A DNA stretch of 40,919 nucleotides from Actinomycetota bacterium (GTDB lineage: Bacteria > Actinomycetota > Actinomycetes > Actinomycetales > Microbacteriaceae), in the NCBI GenBank assembly GCA_030838475.1, contig JAUZFP010000014.1:1-40919 (forward strand), given 5' to 3'. Position numbers and translations under genes: made by a program. Positions within the stretch are counted from its first letter, which is position 1; every line of letters begins with the position of its first letter. Under the pieces are notes generated by a model. That model ran no database searches and was not told the origin of the DNA. It saw only the letters and a program-made list of their open reading frames with translations. Shown in pieces: positions 33,011 through 40,919 of the stretch.

Positions 33011-35044
33011 ATGGCCTTCGAACACCTGCCGTTGCGAGACGACGGCTCACCCGCCATCGGCTTCGGCGGCGACTACTACCCCGAGCAGTGGGACAGGGCT
33101 GTCTGGAAGGAAGACGTCGCGCTGATGACAGAGGCGGGCGTCAACCTCGTCAGCGTCGGGATCTTCAGCTGGGCGCTCCTCGAACCAGCCGAGGGAGTCT
33201 ATGAATTCGGCTGGCTGGATGACGCACTCGACCTGCTGCACGAAGGCGGCATTCGGGTCGACCTCGCCAACGCGAGCGCCTCTCCCCCGCCCTGGTTCTC
33301 GCACAAGTACCCGCAGTCGCTTCCGGTGCGGATCGACGGCGTTCGGCTCGGCTACGGATCGCGCCAGGCGTTCTGCTCGTCCAGTGCCGACTACCGGCGC
33401 GCATCCGCAGCCCTCACGACCAAGATCGTCGAGCGCTACGCGGCGCATCCCGCAGTCGTGATGTGGCACGTGCACAACGAGTACGGTTGCCACAACGACC
33501 CCTGCTACTGCGATGCCTCTCAGGCCTCGTTCCAGAGCTGGCTCCGCGCCAAGTACGGCACAATCGAGGCCGTCAACGAGGCATGGGGAACCGCGTTCTG
33601 GTCCCAGCACTACTACTCCTTCGACGAAATCACGCCGCCGCGCGCGACCGGCACGTTCATCAATCCGACCCAGCGCCTCGACTACTCGCGGTTCTCCTCC
33701 GACGACCTGCTCGAATGCTTCGAGGCTGAGGCGGCAATCATCCGCGCGCACTCTCCACTTCCAGTTACCACCAACTTCATGGGCCTCACGATGGGGCTGG
33801 ACCGTCCGATCGACTACTGGAAGTGGGCCGACCGGATGGACGTGGTCAGCAACGACCACTATCTGATCGCGGATGACGCACGGAACTTCCAAGAACTCGC
33901 GATGACGAGCGACTACATCCGGGGCCTCGCGGACGGGGCGCCGTGGCTGCTCATGGAGCACTCGAGCTCCGCCGTCAACTGGCAGCCGCGTAACATCGCC
34001 AAGAAGCCGGGCGAGATGATCCGCAACTCGCTCCAGCACGTCGCGCGGGGTGCGGATGCGGCGCTGTTCTTCCAGTGGCGGGCAGCTAGGGCCGGGTCGG
34101 AAAAGTTCCACTCCGCACTGCTGCCGCACGCCGGTAGGGACTCCACCCTGTTCCGGGATGTCGTCAAGCTAGGGGCGTACCTCGGCAAGCTCGGCGAGGT
34201 CGTCGGATCCCGCGTCGTCGGTGCCGACATCGTGATCATTAACGACACCGACGCGCGCTGGGCGAGCGAGCTCGATGCGCATCCGAGCATCGACGTCACG
34301 ACCGTTCCGGAGACGCGACTCTGGCACGACGCCCTCTACCGCGGCGGGTACACCACCGACTTCCGCCGAGCCACGGATGACCTGTCCGGGTACCGCGTCG
34401 CGATCGTGCCCGTGCAGTACCTCATGACGGATGCCGGGGCGGCGAACCTTCGCGGATTCGTCGAGTCCGGTGGCACCCTCGTCGCTACCTACTTTTCGGG
34501 AATCGTCAACGAGAATGATCACATCCGCCTCGGAGGTTACCCCGGGGCGCTCTCCGAAGTCCTTGGCATTCGAATCGAGGAGTTCTTCCCCTTGCTCCAG
34601 TCCGAAACGATTGCGCTCAGTGAGTTTGGCGCGGGGTCGAAATGGAGTGAACGCGGAACGGTGAGTTCCGCGCGCGTCCTGGCCGAGTATGCCTCCGGCC
34701 CGGTGCAGGGCTCGGCCGCCGTCACTCGGAACGCGTTTGGGAAGGGCAGCGCCTATTACGTGGGAACGTCGCTCACCACCGGCGGCGTCAGTGCCCTGTT
34801 CGCGCAGGTAGCCGCCGAGGCGAGCATCACACCGTTCGTCTCCGTGCCGCAGGATGTCGAGGTCGTCCTGCGATCCAACGCTGGCACATCCTGGGCCTTC
34901 GTGATCAACCACACGTCCGAGGATGTCGCGCTGTCGCTGGACGGCGTCGACCTGCTTGCCGGTTCACCCACTGGGGGCAGCCTCACGGTCGACGCCGGCG
35001 GCGTCGCTGTCGTGCGCCTGTCCACGCCGATTGGAGACTCCTAA
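33011..35044 (+). CDS. Beta-galactosidase, GH42 family
   Basis: A 677-residue GH42 enzyme. The (beta/alpha)8 domain carries the acid/base Glu157 in WHVHNEYG and the nucleophile Glu316 in PWLLMEHSS. A cysteine cluster (Cys122, Cys160, Cys165, Cys167) matches the zinc-binding site of several GH42 members. The trimerisation domain (about 390-600) and a C-terminal beta domain follow. It cleaves terminal beta-galactosides, such as lactose or galacto-oligosaccharides, in the cytoplasm; there is no signal peptide. It is two bases after the permease gene. Confidence 0.93.
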   Translation: MAFEHLPLRDDGSPAIGFGGDYYPEQWDRAVWKEDVALMTEAGVNLVSVGIFSWALLEPAEGVYEFGWLDDALDLLHEGGIRVDLANASASPPPWFSHKYPQSLPVRIDGVRLGYGSRQAFCSSSADYRRASAALTTKIVERYAAHPAVVMWHVHNEYGCHNDPCYCDASQASFQSWLRAKYGTIEAVNEAWGTAFWSQHYYSFDEITPPRATGTFINPTQRLDYSRFSSDDLLECFEAEAAIIRAHSPLPVTTNFMGLTMGLDRPIDYWKWADRMDVVSNDHYLIADDARNFQELAMTSDYIRGLADGAPWLLMEHSSSAVNWQPRNIAKKPGEMIRNSLQHVARGADAALFFQWRAARAGSEKFHSALLPHAGRDSTLFRDVVKLGAYLGKLGEVVGSRVVGADIVIINDTDARWASELDAHPSIDVTTVPETRLWHDALYRGGYTTDFRRATDDLSGYRVAIVPVQYLMTDAGAANLRGFVESGGTLVATYFSGIVNENDHIRLGGYPGALSEVLGIRIEEFFPLLQSETIALSEFGAGSKWSERGTVSSARVLAEYASGPVQGSAAVTRNAFGKGSAYYVGTSLTTGGVSALFAQVAAEASITPFVSVPQDVEVVLRSNAGTSWAFVINHTSEDVALSLDGVDLLAGSPTGGSLTVDAGGVAVVRLSTPIGDS

Positions 35045-35045
35045 C

Positions 35046-35870
35046 ATGCTCGCTGCGGCTCGGCAATCCGTGATTGTCGCCAACATTCGGCGGGACGGCG
35101 TCGTCACCGTCTCCGAGCTCGCCGACCAGTTCGGTGTATCCGAGATGACGATCCGTCGTGACATCAACGCGCTTGCCGACCTGGGCCTCCTGCAGAAGGT
35201 GCACGGCGGGGCTGCGTTCCCGGGGTCGCTCAGCACCGACGAGCCCGGCTTCGAGAAGAAGTCCATCCGCGAGGAAGCGGAGAAGGCATCCATTGCTCGC
35301 GAGGCACTGTCGTTCGTCACCCCCGGGTCGGCCATCGGGCTCAGCGCCGGGACGACGACGTGGGCGCTCGCCAAACTGCTCAGCCAGCGGCCCGGACTCA
35401 AGATCGTCACCAACTCCGTGCAGATCGCCGAGGTGTTCTATCGCGCCCACACCAACTCGACGGGTGAGCGCACGACGGTCGTCCTGACCGGCGGCGAGCG
35501 CACGCCATCCGACGCCCTGGTCGGCCCGATTGCGATCAACTCGCTGCGGCAGTTCCACCTCGACACGCTGTTCCTCGGCGTGCACGGCATGGATGAGCGG
35601 GCCGGTTTCACAACACCAAACCTGCTCGAGGCGGAGACCAACCGCGTCTTCGCCTCCACCGCTCGGCGAGTGGTCGTGCTCGCCGACCACACCAAGTGGG
35701 GCACGGTCGGCATGAACACCATCACGCCGCTGGATGAGGTGCACGCGCTGGTCACGGACGACGGCGTCTCGCCCGCCGCGCACGCGGTCATGGCGGAGCA
35801 CATCCCGCAGGTTCGTATCGCCGCCGTCCAAGCTCCGCGAATCACCCAGGCCGCGCACACCGGCTCGTAG
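35046..35870 (+). CDS. DeoR-family transcriptional regulator
   Basis: A 274-residue repressor-type protein. The N-terminal winged helix (about 1-60) reads ARQSVIVANIRRDGVVTVSELADQFGVSEMTIRRDINALADLGLLQKVHGGA, the classic DeoR opening. The C-terminal DeoRC domain has LSAGTTTWALAKLL, which binds phosphosugar-like effectors, and DTLFLGVHGMD. It begins one base after the beta-galactosidase stop. It should regulate the galactoside operon through sites such as the TTCGAA palindromes near 29554-29791, but that link is not shown directly. Confidence 0.88.
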   Translation: MLAAARQSVIVANIRRDGVVTVSELADQFGVSEMTIRRDINALADLGLLQKVHGGAAFPGSLSTDEPGFEKKSIREEAEKASIAREALSFVTPGSAIGLSAGTTTWALAKLLSQRPGLKIVTNSVQIAEVFYRAHTNSTGERTTVVLTGGERTPSDALVGPIAINSLRQFHLDTLFLGVHGMDERAGFTTPNLLEAETNRVFASTARRVVVLADHTKWGTVGMNTITPLDEVHALVTDDGVSPAAHAVMAEHIPQVRIAAVQAPRITQAAHTGS

Positions 35871-35897
35871 GCAGCACCCGCAACGAAATCAGGCACC

Positions 35898-38006
35898 ATG
35901 TCTTCACTCATCCTGCGCGGGCACGGCTCAGCGCTCATCCTCGACCTGTCGGGCGATACTCCCGCCGTGGTGCACTGGGGTGCGGACCTGGGGTCGGACG
36001 CGCCCGCGATCGAGCTCTCCACGCTGCCCATCCCGCACTCGCACAATGACCGCGCCCAACGCCAGGAGCTGGTGCCGCAGGGCTCGAGTGGATGGCGCGG
36101 CCGACCGGCCCTCGAGGGACACCGCGCCGGCGGGGTCGCGTTTTCGCCCCGGCTTCGCACGAGCGCTTCGCGTGCGATCGGTCATTCCGGCGCCGAAATC
36201 ACGCTCGAGGATGCCGCAGCCGGACTCCGTCTCGTTGTGGAGTTGTCGCTCACGGGAGAAGGGATGCTCCGCACGCGAAGCATCCTGAACAACACGGGCT
36301 CGGACGACTATGCGGTGGATGCGCTGCGCTCGGTACTGCCCGTCGGGACGGGCGCAGCAGAGATCCTCGACCTCACCGGCCGGTGGTGCCGGGAGCAGCA
36401 TCCGCAGCGCCAGAGCGTTCGACAGGGGACGTGGCTGCGCGAGTATCGGCACGGACGAACCGGCCACGACTCGTCTCTGTTCACTGCGGTGGGAACGCCC
36501 GGGTTCGCCAATCGCACCGGCAAGGTCTGGGCGACGCACTTCGGGTTCAGCGGCAACCACGAGACGTACGTCGAGAAGACCGCGGCAGGTCCGGCCCTGC
36601 TGGGATCGGGCGAACTGTTCGGACCCGGCGAACTCGTGCTCTCCGCCGGCGGCAGCTACACGACGCCGTGGACGTATGCGGCGTTCTCCTCGACGGGCCT
36701 CGACGGCATCACGGAGGTCTTCCATCGGTGGATGCGCGGGCGCGACGGTCATCCAACCTCGCCGCGACCAGTCGTGCTGAACACCTGGGAGGCCGTCTAC
36801 TTCGACCACCGGCTCGACCAGCTGGTCGAACTCGCGGATCGCGCGAAGGAGATCGGCGTCGAACGATTCGTGCTGGATGACGGCTGGTTCATGCACCGCC
36901 GCAACGACCTCGCCGGGCTGGGCGACTGGGAGGTCGACCCTGCGGTGTGGCCGGACGGCCTCGCCCCGCTCATCGAAGCCGTGACGTCGCGCGGCATGCA
37001 GTTCGGGCTGTGGGTCGAACCGGAGATGGTCAACGAGGACTCGGACGTGATCCGCGCGCATCCAGACTGGATCAGCGGGCCCGGCGGCGGGGTTGTGCCC
37101 GAAGAGTGGCGGCACCAGCAGGTCCTCGACCTCGTCAATCCCGAGGCCCGGCAGTACGTCTACGACCGGATCGACGCGCTGCTGCGGGACCACGACATCT
37201 CCTACCTTAAGTGGGACCAGAACCGTGATCTCACAGAGATGGGTCACGACGGCGCTCCATCCACCTCGGCGCAGACCCTCGCGGCGTACCGGCTGTTCGA
37301 CGAGCTTCGCCGGGCGCATCCGAGCGTCGAGATCGAGAGCTGTTCATCCGGTGGCGCACGCGTCGACCTCGGGATTTTGGAGCGGACCGACCGGGTCTGG
37401 GCATCCGACTGCAACGATGCGCTCGAGCGGCAGACCATCCAGCGCTGGACGCAGGCGATCCTGCCGCCCGAGCTGGTCGGAACCCACATCGGGCCGACAA
37501 CCGCGCACACGACCGGGCGCACGCACGCGCTGTCGTTCCGCGCGATCACGGCGATGTTCGGACACTTCGGCATGGAGTGGGATGTGCGCGAGCTCGAGGG
37601 CGAGGCGCTCGACGAGCTGAAGCAGGCTGTCGGCCTCTACAAGAGGTACCGCGGTCTCATCCACAGCGGTGTGGCCGTGCACGGCGATATCGCCGACCCC
37701 GCGTATGTGCTGACGGGTGCTGTCGCTCAGGATGCCGCATCCGCGTTGTTCGCGTTCGTGAGCGTCGCGACCTCGTTTGACGAATTGCCCGGCCGAATCG
37801 CGCTGCCGGGCCTGGATCCCGCGGCGACCTACCGCATCGAGCGCATCTTCCCGACCCTCACCGACCCCTTCAACGACCGCGGCAACGTGGAGTGGATCGA
37901 CGGCGGGATTACGGCGACGGGCGTCTATCTCGCCGAGGTGGGTCTCTCGATGCCTATCCTCAACCCGGAGACCGGCATCCTGCTGTCCCTCACCTGCGAA
38001 AACTAA
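35898..38006 (+). CDS. Alpha-galactosidase, GH36 family
   Basis: A 702-residue GH36 enzyme of the usual length. An N-terminal beta-sandwich (about 1-300) is followed by the TIM barrel, with FVLDDGWFMHRRND, FGLWVEPEMVNEDS and the nucleophile Asp440 in YLKWDQNRD. The acid/base Asp504 is in ASDCNDALERQ, preceded by SCSSGGARVDLG. A C-terminal beta domain closes the protein. It removes alpha-1,6-galactose from raffinose, stachyose or melibiose-type sugars in the cytoplasm. It ends the galactoside operon, 27 bases after the regulator, and is followed by a strong hairpin. Confidence 0.95.
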   Translation: MSSLILRGHGSALILDLSGDTPAVVHWGADLGSDAPAIELSTLPIPHSHNDRAQRQELVPQGSSGWRGRPALEGHRAGGVAFSPRLRTSASRAIGHSGAEITLEDAAAGLRLVVELSLTGEGMLRTRSILNNTGSDDYAVDALRSVLPVGTGAAEILDLTGRWCREQHPQRQSVRQGTWLREYRHGRTGHDSSLFTAVGTPGFANRTGKVWATHFGFSGNHETYVEKTAAGPALLGSGELFGPGELVLSAGGSYTTPWTYAAFSSTGLDGITEVFHRWMRGRDGHPTSPRPVVLNTWEAVYFDHRLDQLVELADRAKEIGVERFVLDDGWFMHRRNDLAGLGDWEVDPAVWPDGLAPLIEAVTSRGMQFGLWVEPEMVNEDSDVIRAHPDWISGPGGGVVPEEWRHQQVLDLVNPEARQYVYDRIDALLRDHDISYLKWDQNRDLTEMGHDGAPSTSAQTLAAYRLFDELRRAHPSVEIESCSSGGARVDLGILERTDRVWASDCNDALERQTIQRWTQAILPPELVGTHIGPTTAHTTGRTHALSFRAITAMFGHFGMEWDVRELEGEALDELKQAVGLYKRYRGLIHSGVAVHGDIADPAYVLTGAVAQDAASALFAFVSVATSFDELPGRIALPGLDPAATYRIERIFPTLTDPFNDRGNVEWIDGGITATGVYLAEVGLSMPILNPETGILLSLTCEN

Positions 38007-38016
38007 CCCCAACGCC

Positions 38017-38068
38017 GCACTTTGTTGACCACGCAGGGGTTACAGGGCCCGCGTGCTCAACAAAGTGC
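38017..38068. terminator. Bidirectional terminator hairpin
   Basis: GCACTTTGTTGA (38017-38028) pairs perfectly with TCAACAAAGTGC (38057-38068), and CACGC (38030-38034) with GCGTG (38051-38055) extends the stem after one mismatch. It lies between the convergent alpha-galactosidase and DUF1697 genes and suits termination from both sides. The arm resembles that of the 21409-21464 hairpin. Confidence 0.7.
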
Positions 38069-38075
38069 AGCGTGA

Positions 38076-38609
38076 CTAGGACGAATCGGCGGCGGCGAGG
38101 ATTCGGTTGACGGTTCGCACGTTTCGGGCGGTAAGCGTGGGGCCGAACTGGCGCCACCACGACGGTTTCAGTTGGGATTGCAGGATTCCCGCAGGGCACC
38201 ACTGGTAGATCGCCCGAGGCCGGATGACGAGCCGCTCCGGCGCGAGGTCGGCATCGGACGGTCGCTCGATCTCGCCCGGGACGATGTCGCCGTCGAGAAA
38301 CGTGATGACAATCTTCGACAGGTCATCCGAGACTTGGAGAAGCGGATTCGCTGCGGCGATCGCCCTGACCTCATCGACCGAAAGGATGACGACCTTCGAC
38401 CGCACTCCGGTCTCGGACGCAATCGCCGCCTCGATCGGCCCCACGGCCGGCGGCTTGGGCGACGACAGCAGCACATTTCCACTCTGCAGCAGGGTCCGCA
38501 CATCCTCGTAGCCGAGCGCGACCAGCAACGCACGAAGGTCGGCCATCGCCACCTTGGTGGTCGGGTTCACGTTGATCCCCCGCAACAGCAACACATAACT
38601 GGACGCCAC
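38076..38609 (-). CDS. DUF1697 family protein
   Basis: A 177-residue cytosolic protein of the DUF1697 family. The opening YVLLLRGINVNPTTKVAMADLRALLVALGYEDVRTLLQSGNVLLSS is the diagnostic block of this family. The rest, with a basic C-terminus (WWRQFGPTLTARNVRTVNRILA), is also typical. Function is unknown. Start is GTG 38607-38609; the frame continues upstream but without conserved text. It is divergent from glgX, 41 bases away. Confidence 0.9.
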   Translation of the reverse strand: MASSYVLLLRGINVNPTTKVAMADLRALLVALGYEDVRTLLQSGNVLLSSPKPPAVGPIEAAIASETGVRSKVVILSVDEVRAIAAANPLLQVSDDLSKIVITFLDGDIVPGEIERPSDADLAPERLVIRPRAIYQWCPAGILQSQLKPSWWRQFGPTLTARNVRTVNRILAAADSS

Positions 38610-38650
38610 ACTAAAAGATACTGTGGAGACACACTTCCAAAAGGGGATCG

Positions 38651-40855
38651 ATGAATAGCTGGCCAGGTACTCCGTATCCACTCGGTGCAACCTTCGACGG
38701 CAACGGCACCAACTTCGCCCTCTACAGCGAGGCGGCCGACAAGGTCGAGTTGTCCCTGTTCGACGACGACCAGAACGAGACCCGCATCGAACTCATCGAG
38801 GTGGATGCGTACGTCTGGCACGCCTACCTGCCGACCATCCAGCCGGGCCAGCGCTACGGATATCGCGTCTACGGGGAGTACGACCCGAAGTCGGGCAAGC
38901 GGTTCAACCCGTCCAAGCTCCTGCTCGACCCGTACGCGAAGGCGACCTGCGGGCAGATCGACTGGGACCAGTCCCTGTTCGCCTACAACTTCGGTGATCC
39001 CGACTCGGAGAACAACGATGACTCCGCCAAGCACATGATGCACGGCGTTGTGATCAACCCGTTCTTCGACTGGGCCGGTGACCGCGCCCCGAATATCCCG
39101 TACGCCGAGAGTGTGATCTACGAGGCCCATGTGAAGGGGCTGACGGAACTACACCCGGGCATCCCGGAGAACCTGCGCGGCACGTATGGGGCTCTCGCGC
39201 ATCCCGTCGTCCTCGATCATCTGAAGAAGCTCGGTGTGACGGCCATCGAGCTCATGCCGGTGCACCAGTTCGTCAACGACTCCACGCTGCAGCAGAAGGG
39301 CCTCACCAACTACTGGGGCTACAACACGATCGGGTTCTTCGCCCCGCACAACGAGTACTCCTCGACGGGTGACCTCGGCCAGCAGGTGCAGGAGTTCAAG
39401 GGCCTGGTGCGCGCCATGCACGACGCCGGGATCGAGGTCATCCTCGACGTCGTCTACAACCACACCGCAGAGGGCAACCAGCTCGGTCCCACTCTCTCAT
39501 TCAAAGGCATCGACAACGCCGCCTACTACCGGCTGGTCGACGCGACCCCCGAGTTTTACATGGACTACACCGGCACCGGCAACTCGCTGAACGTGAGCAA
39601 CCCGCACTCGCTGCAGATGATCATGGATAGCCTGCGCTACTGGGTGACCGAGATGCATGTCGACGGTTTTCGCTTCGACCTCGCCGCCGCCCTCGCCCGC
39701 GAGTTCTACGACGTCGACAAGCTGGCGGCGTTCTTCGAGCTCGTGCAGCAGGACCCGATCGTGTCCCAGGTCAAACTCATCGCCGAGCCGTGGGATGTCG
39801 GCCCCGGCGGCTACCAGGTCGGCAACTTTCCGCCGCTGTGGACGGAGTGGAACGGCCAATACCGCGACACGGTCCGCGACTTCTGGCGCGGCGAGCCATC
39901 CACTCTCGGCGAGTTCGCGTCGCGGCTCACCGGCTCGGCCGACCTATACGAGCACGACGGGCGCCGGCCGGTCGCATCCATCAACTTCGTCACCGCGCAC
40001 GACGGCTTCACCCTGCGCGATCTTGTCTCGTACGACTCGAAACACAACGAGGCGAACGGCGAGAACAACAACGACGGAACGAACGACAACCGGTCATACA
40101 ACTTCGGCGTCGAGGGACCGACGGATGATGCCGCTATCAACGCTCTCCGGTCCCGCCAGCAGCGCAACTTCCTGTCGACGCTGCTCCTGTCGCAGGGCGT
40201 GCCGATGGTGTTGCACGGCGACGAACTCGGTCGCACCCAGAACGGCAACAACAACACCTATGCCCAGGACTCCGCGATCTCCTGGGTGCACTGGGACACC
40301 GCCGACCAGGGGCTGTTCGATTTCACCGCGGCGCTCGTGCGGCTGCGGAAGGAGCATCCGACGTTCCGACGCTCGCGCTTCTTCGACGGACGTCCTGTGG
40401 TGCGCGGTGAGGGTGAACCGTTGCCTGACATCGTCTGGCTGCAACCGGATGCCGCCGTCATGTCACCGACGGACTGGGACTCCGGATTCGGTCGCGCGAT
40501 CGCGGTATTCCTGAACGGCAACGGCATCCACGGTCGCGGCACTCGCGGCGAAGCCATCACGGACAGGAACTTTCTCATCCTGTTCAACGCCGGGGATGAT
40601 CCGGTCACCTTCATGATTCCGCCGGACGAGTACGCCGCCTTCTGGGAGATCGTCGTTGACACGGTCGGCGAGCAGGCCGATTCGCACGCGCGTGCAGCCG
40701 GATCGGCCATTCCCGTCGAGGGCAAGTCGATGCTCGTGCTTCGCGCCCACACCCCGACCGAGGCCGAGGCAGAGGCCGACCACTCGGTGGCCGCCTCGCT
40801 CGCCCCGCCGCCGTCGTCGCCGTCCGTGGCGAGTCCGCCGATCCCCAAGCCGTGA
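38651..40855 (+). CDS. glgX: Glycogen debranching enzyme GlgX/TreX
   Basis: A 734-residue GH13 enzyme that cuts alpha-1,6 branches of limit dextrin or glycogen. The N-terminal CBM48 domain begins PGTPYPLGATFDGNGTNFAL. The catalytic triad is Asp343 (GFRFDLA), Glu379 (LIAEPWD) and Asp451 (TAHDGF), with the debranching pattern GYNTIGFFAPH and GENNNDGTNDN. The C-terminal tail (about 705-734) is Ala/Pro/Ser-rich and looks unstructured. The next gene is treY, so it feeds linear maltodextrins to the TreY-TreZ trehalose pathway. ATG 38651 follows AAGGGGATCG. Confidence 0.95.
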   Translation: MNSWPGTPYPLGATFDGNGTNFALYSEAADKVELSLFDDDQNETRIELIEVDAYVWHAYLPTIQPGQRYGYRVYGEYDPKSGKRFNPSKLLLDPYAKATCGQIDWDQSLFAYNFGDPDSENNDDSAKHMMHGVVINPFFDWAGDRAPNIPYAESVIYEAHVKGLTELHPGIPENLRGTYGALAHPVVLDHLKKLGVTAIELMPVHQFVNDSTLQQKGLTNYWGYNTIGFFAPHNEYSSTGDLGQQVQEFKGLVRAMHDAGIEVILDVVYNHTAEGNQLGPTLSFKGIDNAAYYRLVDATPEFYMDYTGTGNSLNVSNPHSLQMIMDSLRYWVTEMHVDGFRFDLAAALAREFYDVDKLAAFFELVQQDPIVSQVKLIAEPWDVGPGGYQVGNFPPLWTEWNGQYRDTVRDFWRGEPSTLGEFASRLTGSADLYEHDGRRPVASINFVTAHDGFTLRDLVSYDSKHNEANGENNNDGTNDNRSYNFGVEGPTDDAAINALRSRQQRNFLSTLLLSQGVPMVLHGDELGRTQNGNNNTYAQDSAISWVHWDTADQGLFDFTAALVRLRKEHPTFRRSRFFDGRPVVRGEGEPLPDIVWLQPDAAVMSPTDWDSGFGRAIAVFLNGNGIHGRGTRGEAITDRNFLILFNAGDDPVTFMIPPDEYAAFWEIVVDTVGEQADSHARAAGSAIPVEGKSMLVLRAHTPTEAEAEADHSVAASLAPPPSSPSVASPPIPKP

Positions 40856-40857
40856 GG

Positions 40858-40919
40858 ATGCGGCTTCCGAGCTCGACCTATCGACTCCAGATCCGGGAGT
40901 CGTTCGACCTCGACGCCGC
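40858..40919 (+). CDS. treY: Malto-oligosyltrehalose synthase TreY, N-terminal fragment
   Basis: The start of a gene running off the right edge. ATG 40858 gives MRLPSSTYRLQIRESFDLDA, the conserved opening of TreY (S-T-Y-R-L-Q), a GH13 enzyme that turns the reducing end of maltodextrins into a trehalose bond. It begins 2 bases after the glgX stop codon, so both are probably co-translated. Only 20 residues are visible, and the neighbouring gene supports the call. Confidence 0.82.
   Translation, partial: MRLPSSTYRLQIRESFDLDA

Noticed and set aside
33047..34129. 360-residue minus-strand open frame inside the GH42 gene
   Set aside because: Antisense shadow of a clear beta-galactosidase.
35928..37319. 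463-residue open frame on the minus strand inside the alpha-galactosidase gene
   Set aside because: It lies fully within a gene with clear GH36 motifs. Its translation is Arg- and Val-rich without any family motif, as expected for an antisense frame in high-GC DNA.

Overview
This window is GC-rich, densely coded chromosomal DNA of an actinobacterium, most probably a Microbacteriaceae (Micrococcales). The grounds are the gene family content and order (orn followed by tRNA-His; clpS, DUF2017 and a HExxH metallopeptidase overlapping; a DUF6993 lipoprotein), frequent GTG and TTG starts, and a degenerate copy of a hairpin-like dispersed repeat that I recall from that family. The genus cannot be fixed from the window. 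There are no rRNA genes, CRISPR arrays, transposases, integrases or phage structural genes.

Layout. (1) 1-5.9 kb: housekeeping and small genes: the start of ettA, a lipoprotein, an SRPBCC protein, ssb, msrA, an aldo/keto reductase, two related small proteins, a membrane-anchored protein and a collagen-like surface protein. (2) 5.9-8.06 kb: an SDR oxidoreductase and an XRE/MmyB-type regulator, bounded on one side by tRNA-Arg(UCU) and on the other by a near-perfect copy of that tRNA's 3' end, so this may be a very small island inserted at a tRNA. (3) 8.18-15.64 kb: a minus-strand operon for a ribose-type (CUT2) ABC importer, a metal-dependent cyclase-family hydrolase and an amidase-signature hydrolase, with a divergent LacI-family regulator and operator-like palindromes between them. 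It looks like an uptake and ring or amide hydrolysis pathway of unknown substrate. (4) 15.7-20.65 kb: phosphoketolase and a convergent Mg2+-type P-type ATPase. (5) 20.7-23.8 kb: small redox and membrane proteins, orn, tRNA-His, clpS-DUF2017-metallopeptidase. (6) 23.8-27.35 kb: a TPP riboswitch followed by a YkoE/YkoD/YkoC-type ECF vitamin importer and an overlapping P-loop kinase-like gene. (7) 27.4-29.4 kb: an F420-type nitroreductase-family protein and the Tat genes tatB, tatC, tatA. (8) 29.8-38.0 kb: a galactoside utilisation operon (Tat-type lipoprotein binding protein, two CUT1 permeases, GH42 beta-galactosidase, DeoR regulator, GH36 alpha-galactosidase) with repeated TTCGAA palindromes around its promoter. 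No ABC ATPase is encoded in it, so a shared MsmK-type ATPase elsewhere is expected. (9) 38.0-40.9 kb: a DUF1697 protein, glgX and the start of treY, the glycogen-to-trehalose route.

The theme is carbohydrate and small-molecule scavenging: two dedicated sugar-type importers with local regulators, a riboswitch-controlled thiamine or precursor importer, phosphoketolase for pentose/hexose breakdown, and glycogen/trehalose turnover. The less ordinary parts are the possible tRNA-bounded two-gene island, the LacI-controlled cyclase/amidase operon, the kinase coupled to the ECF importer, the ECF ATPase gene that lacks a normal start codon, and the collagen-like protein.
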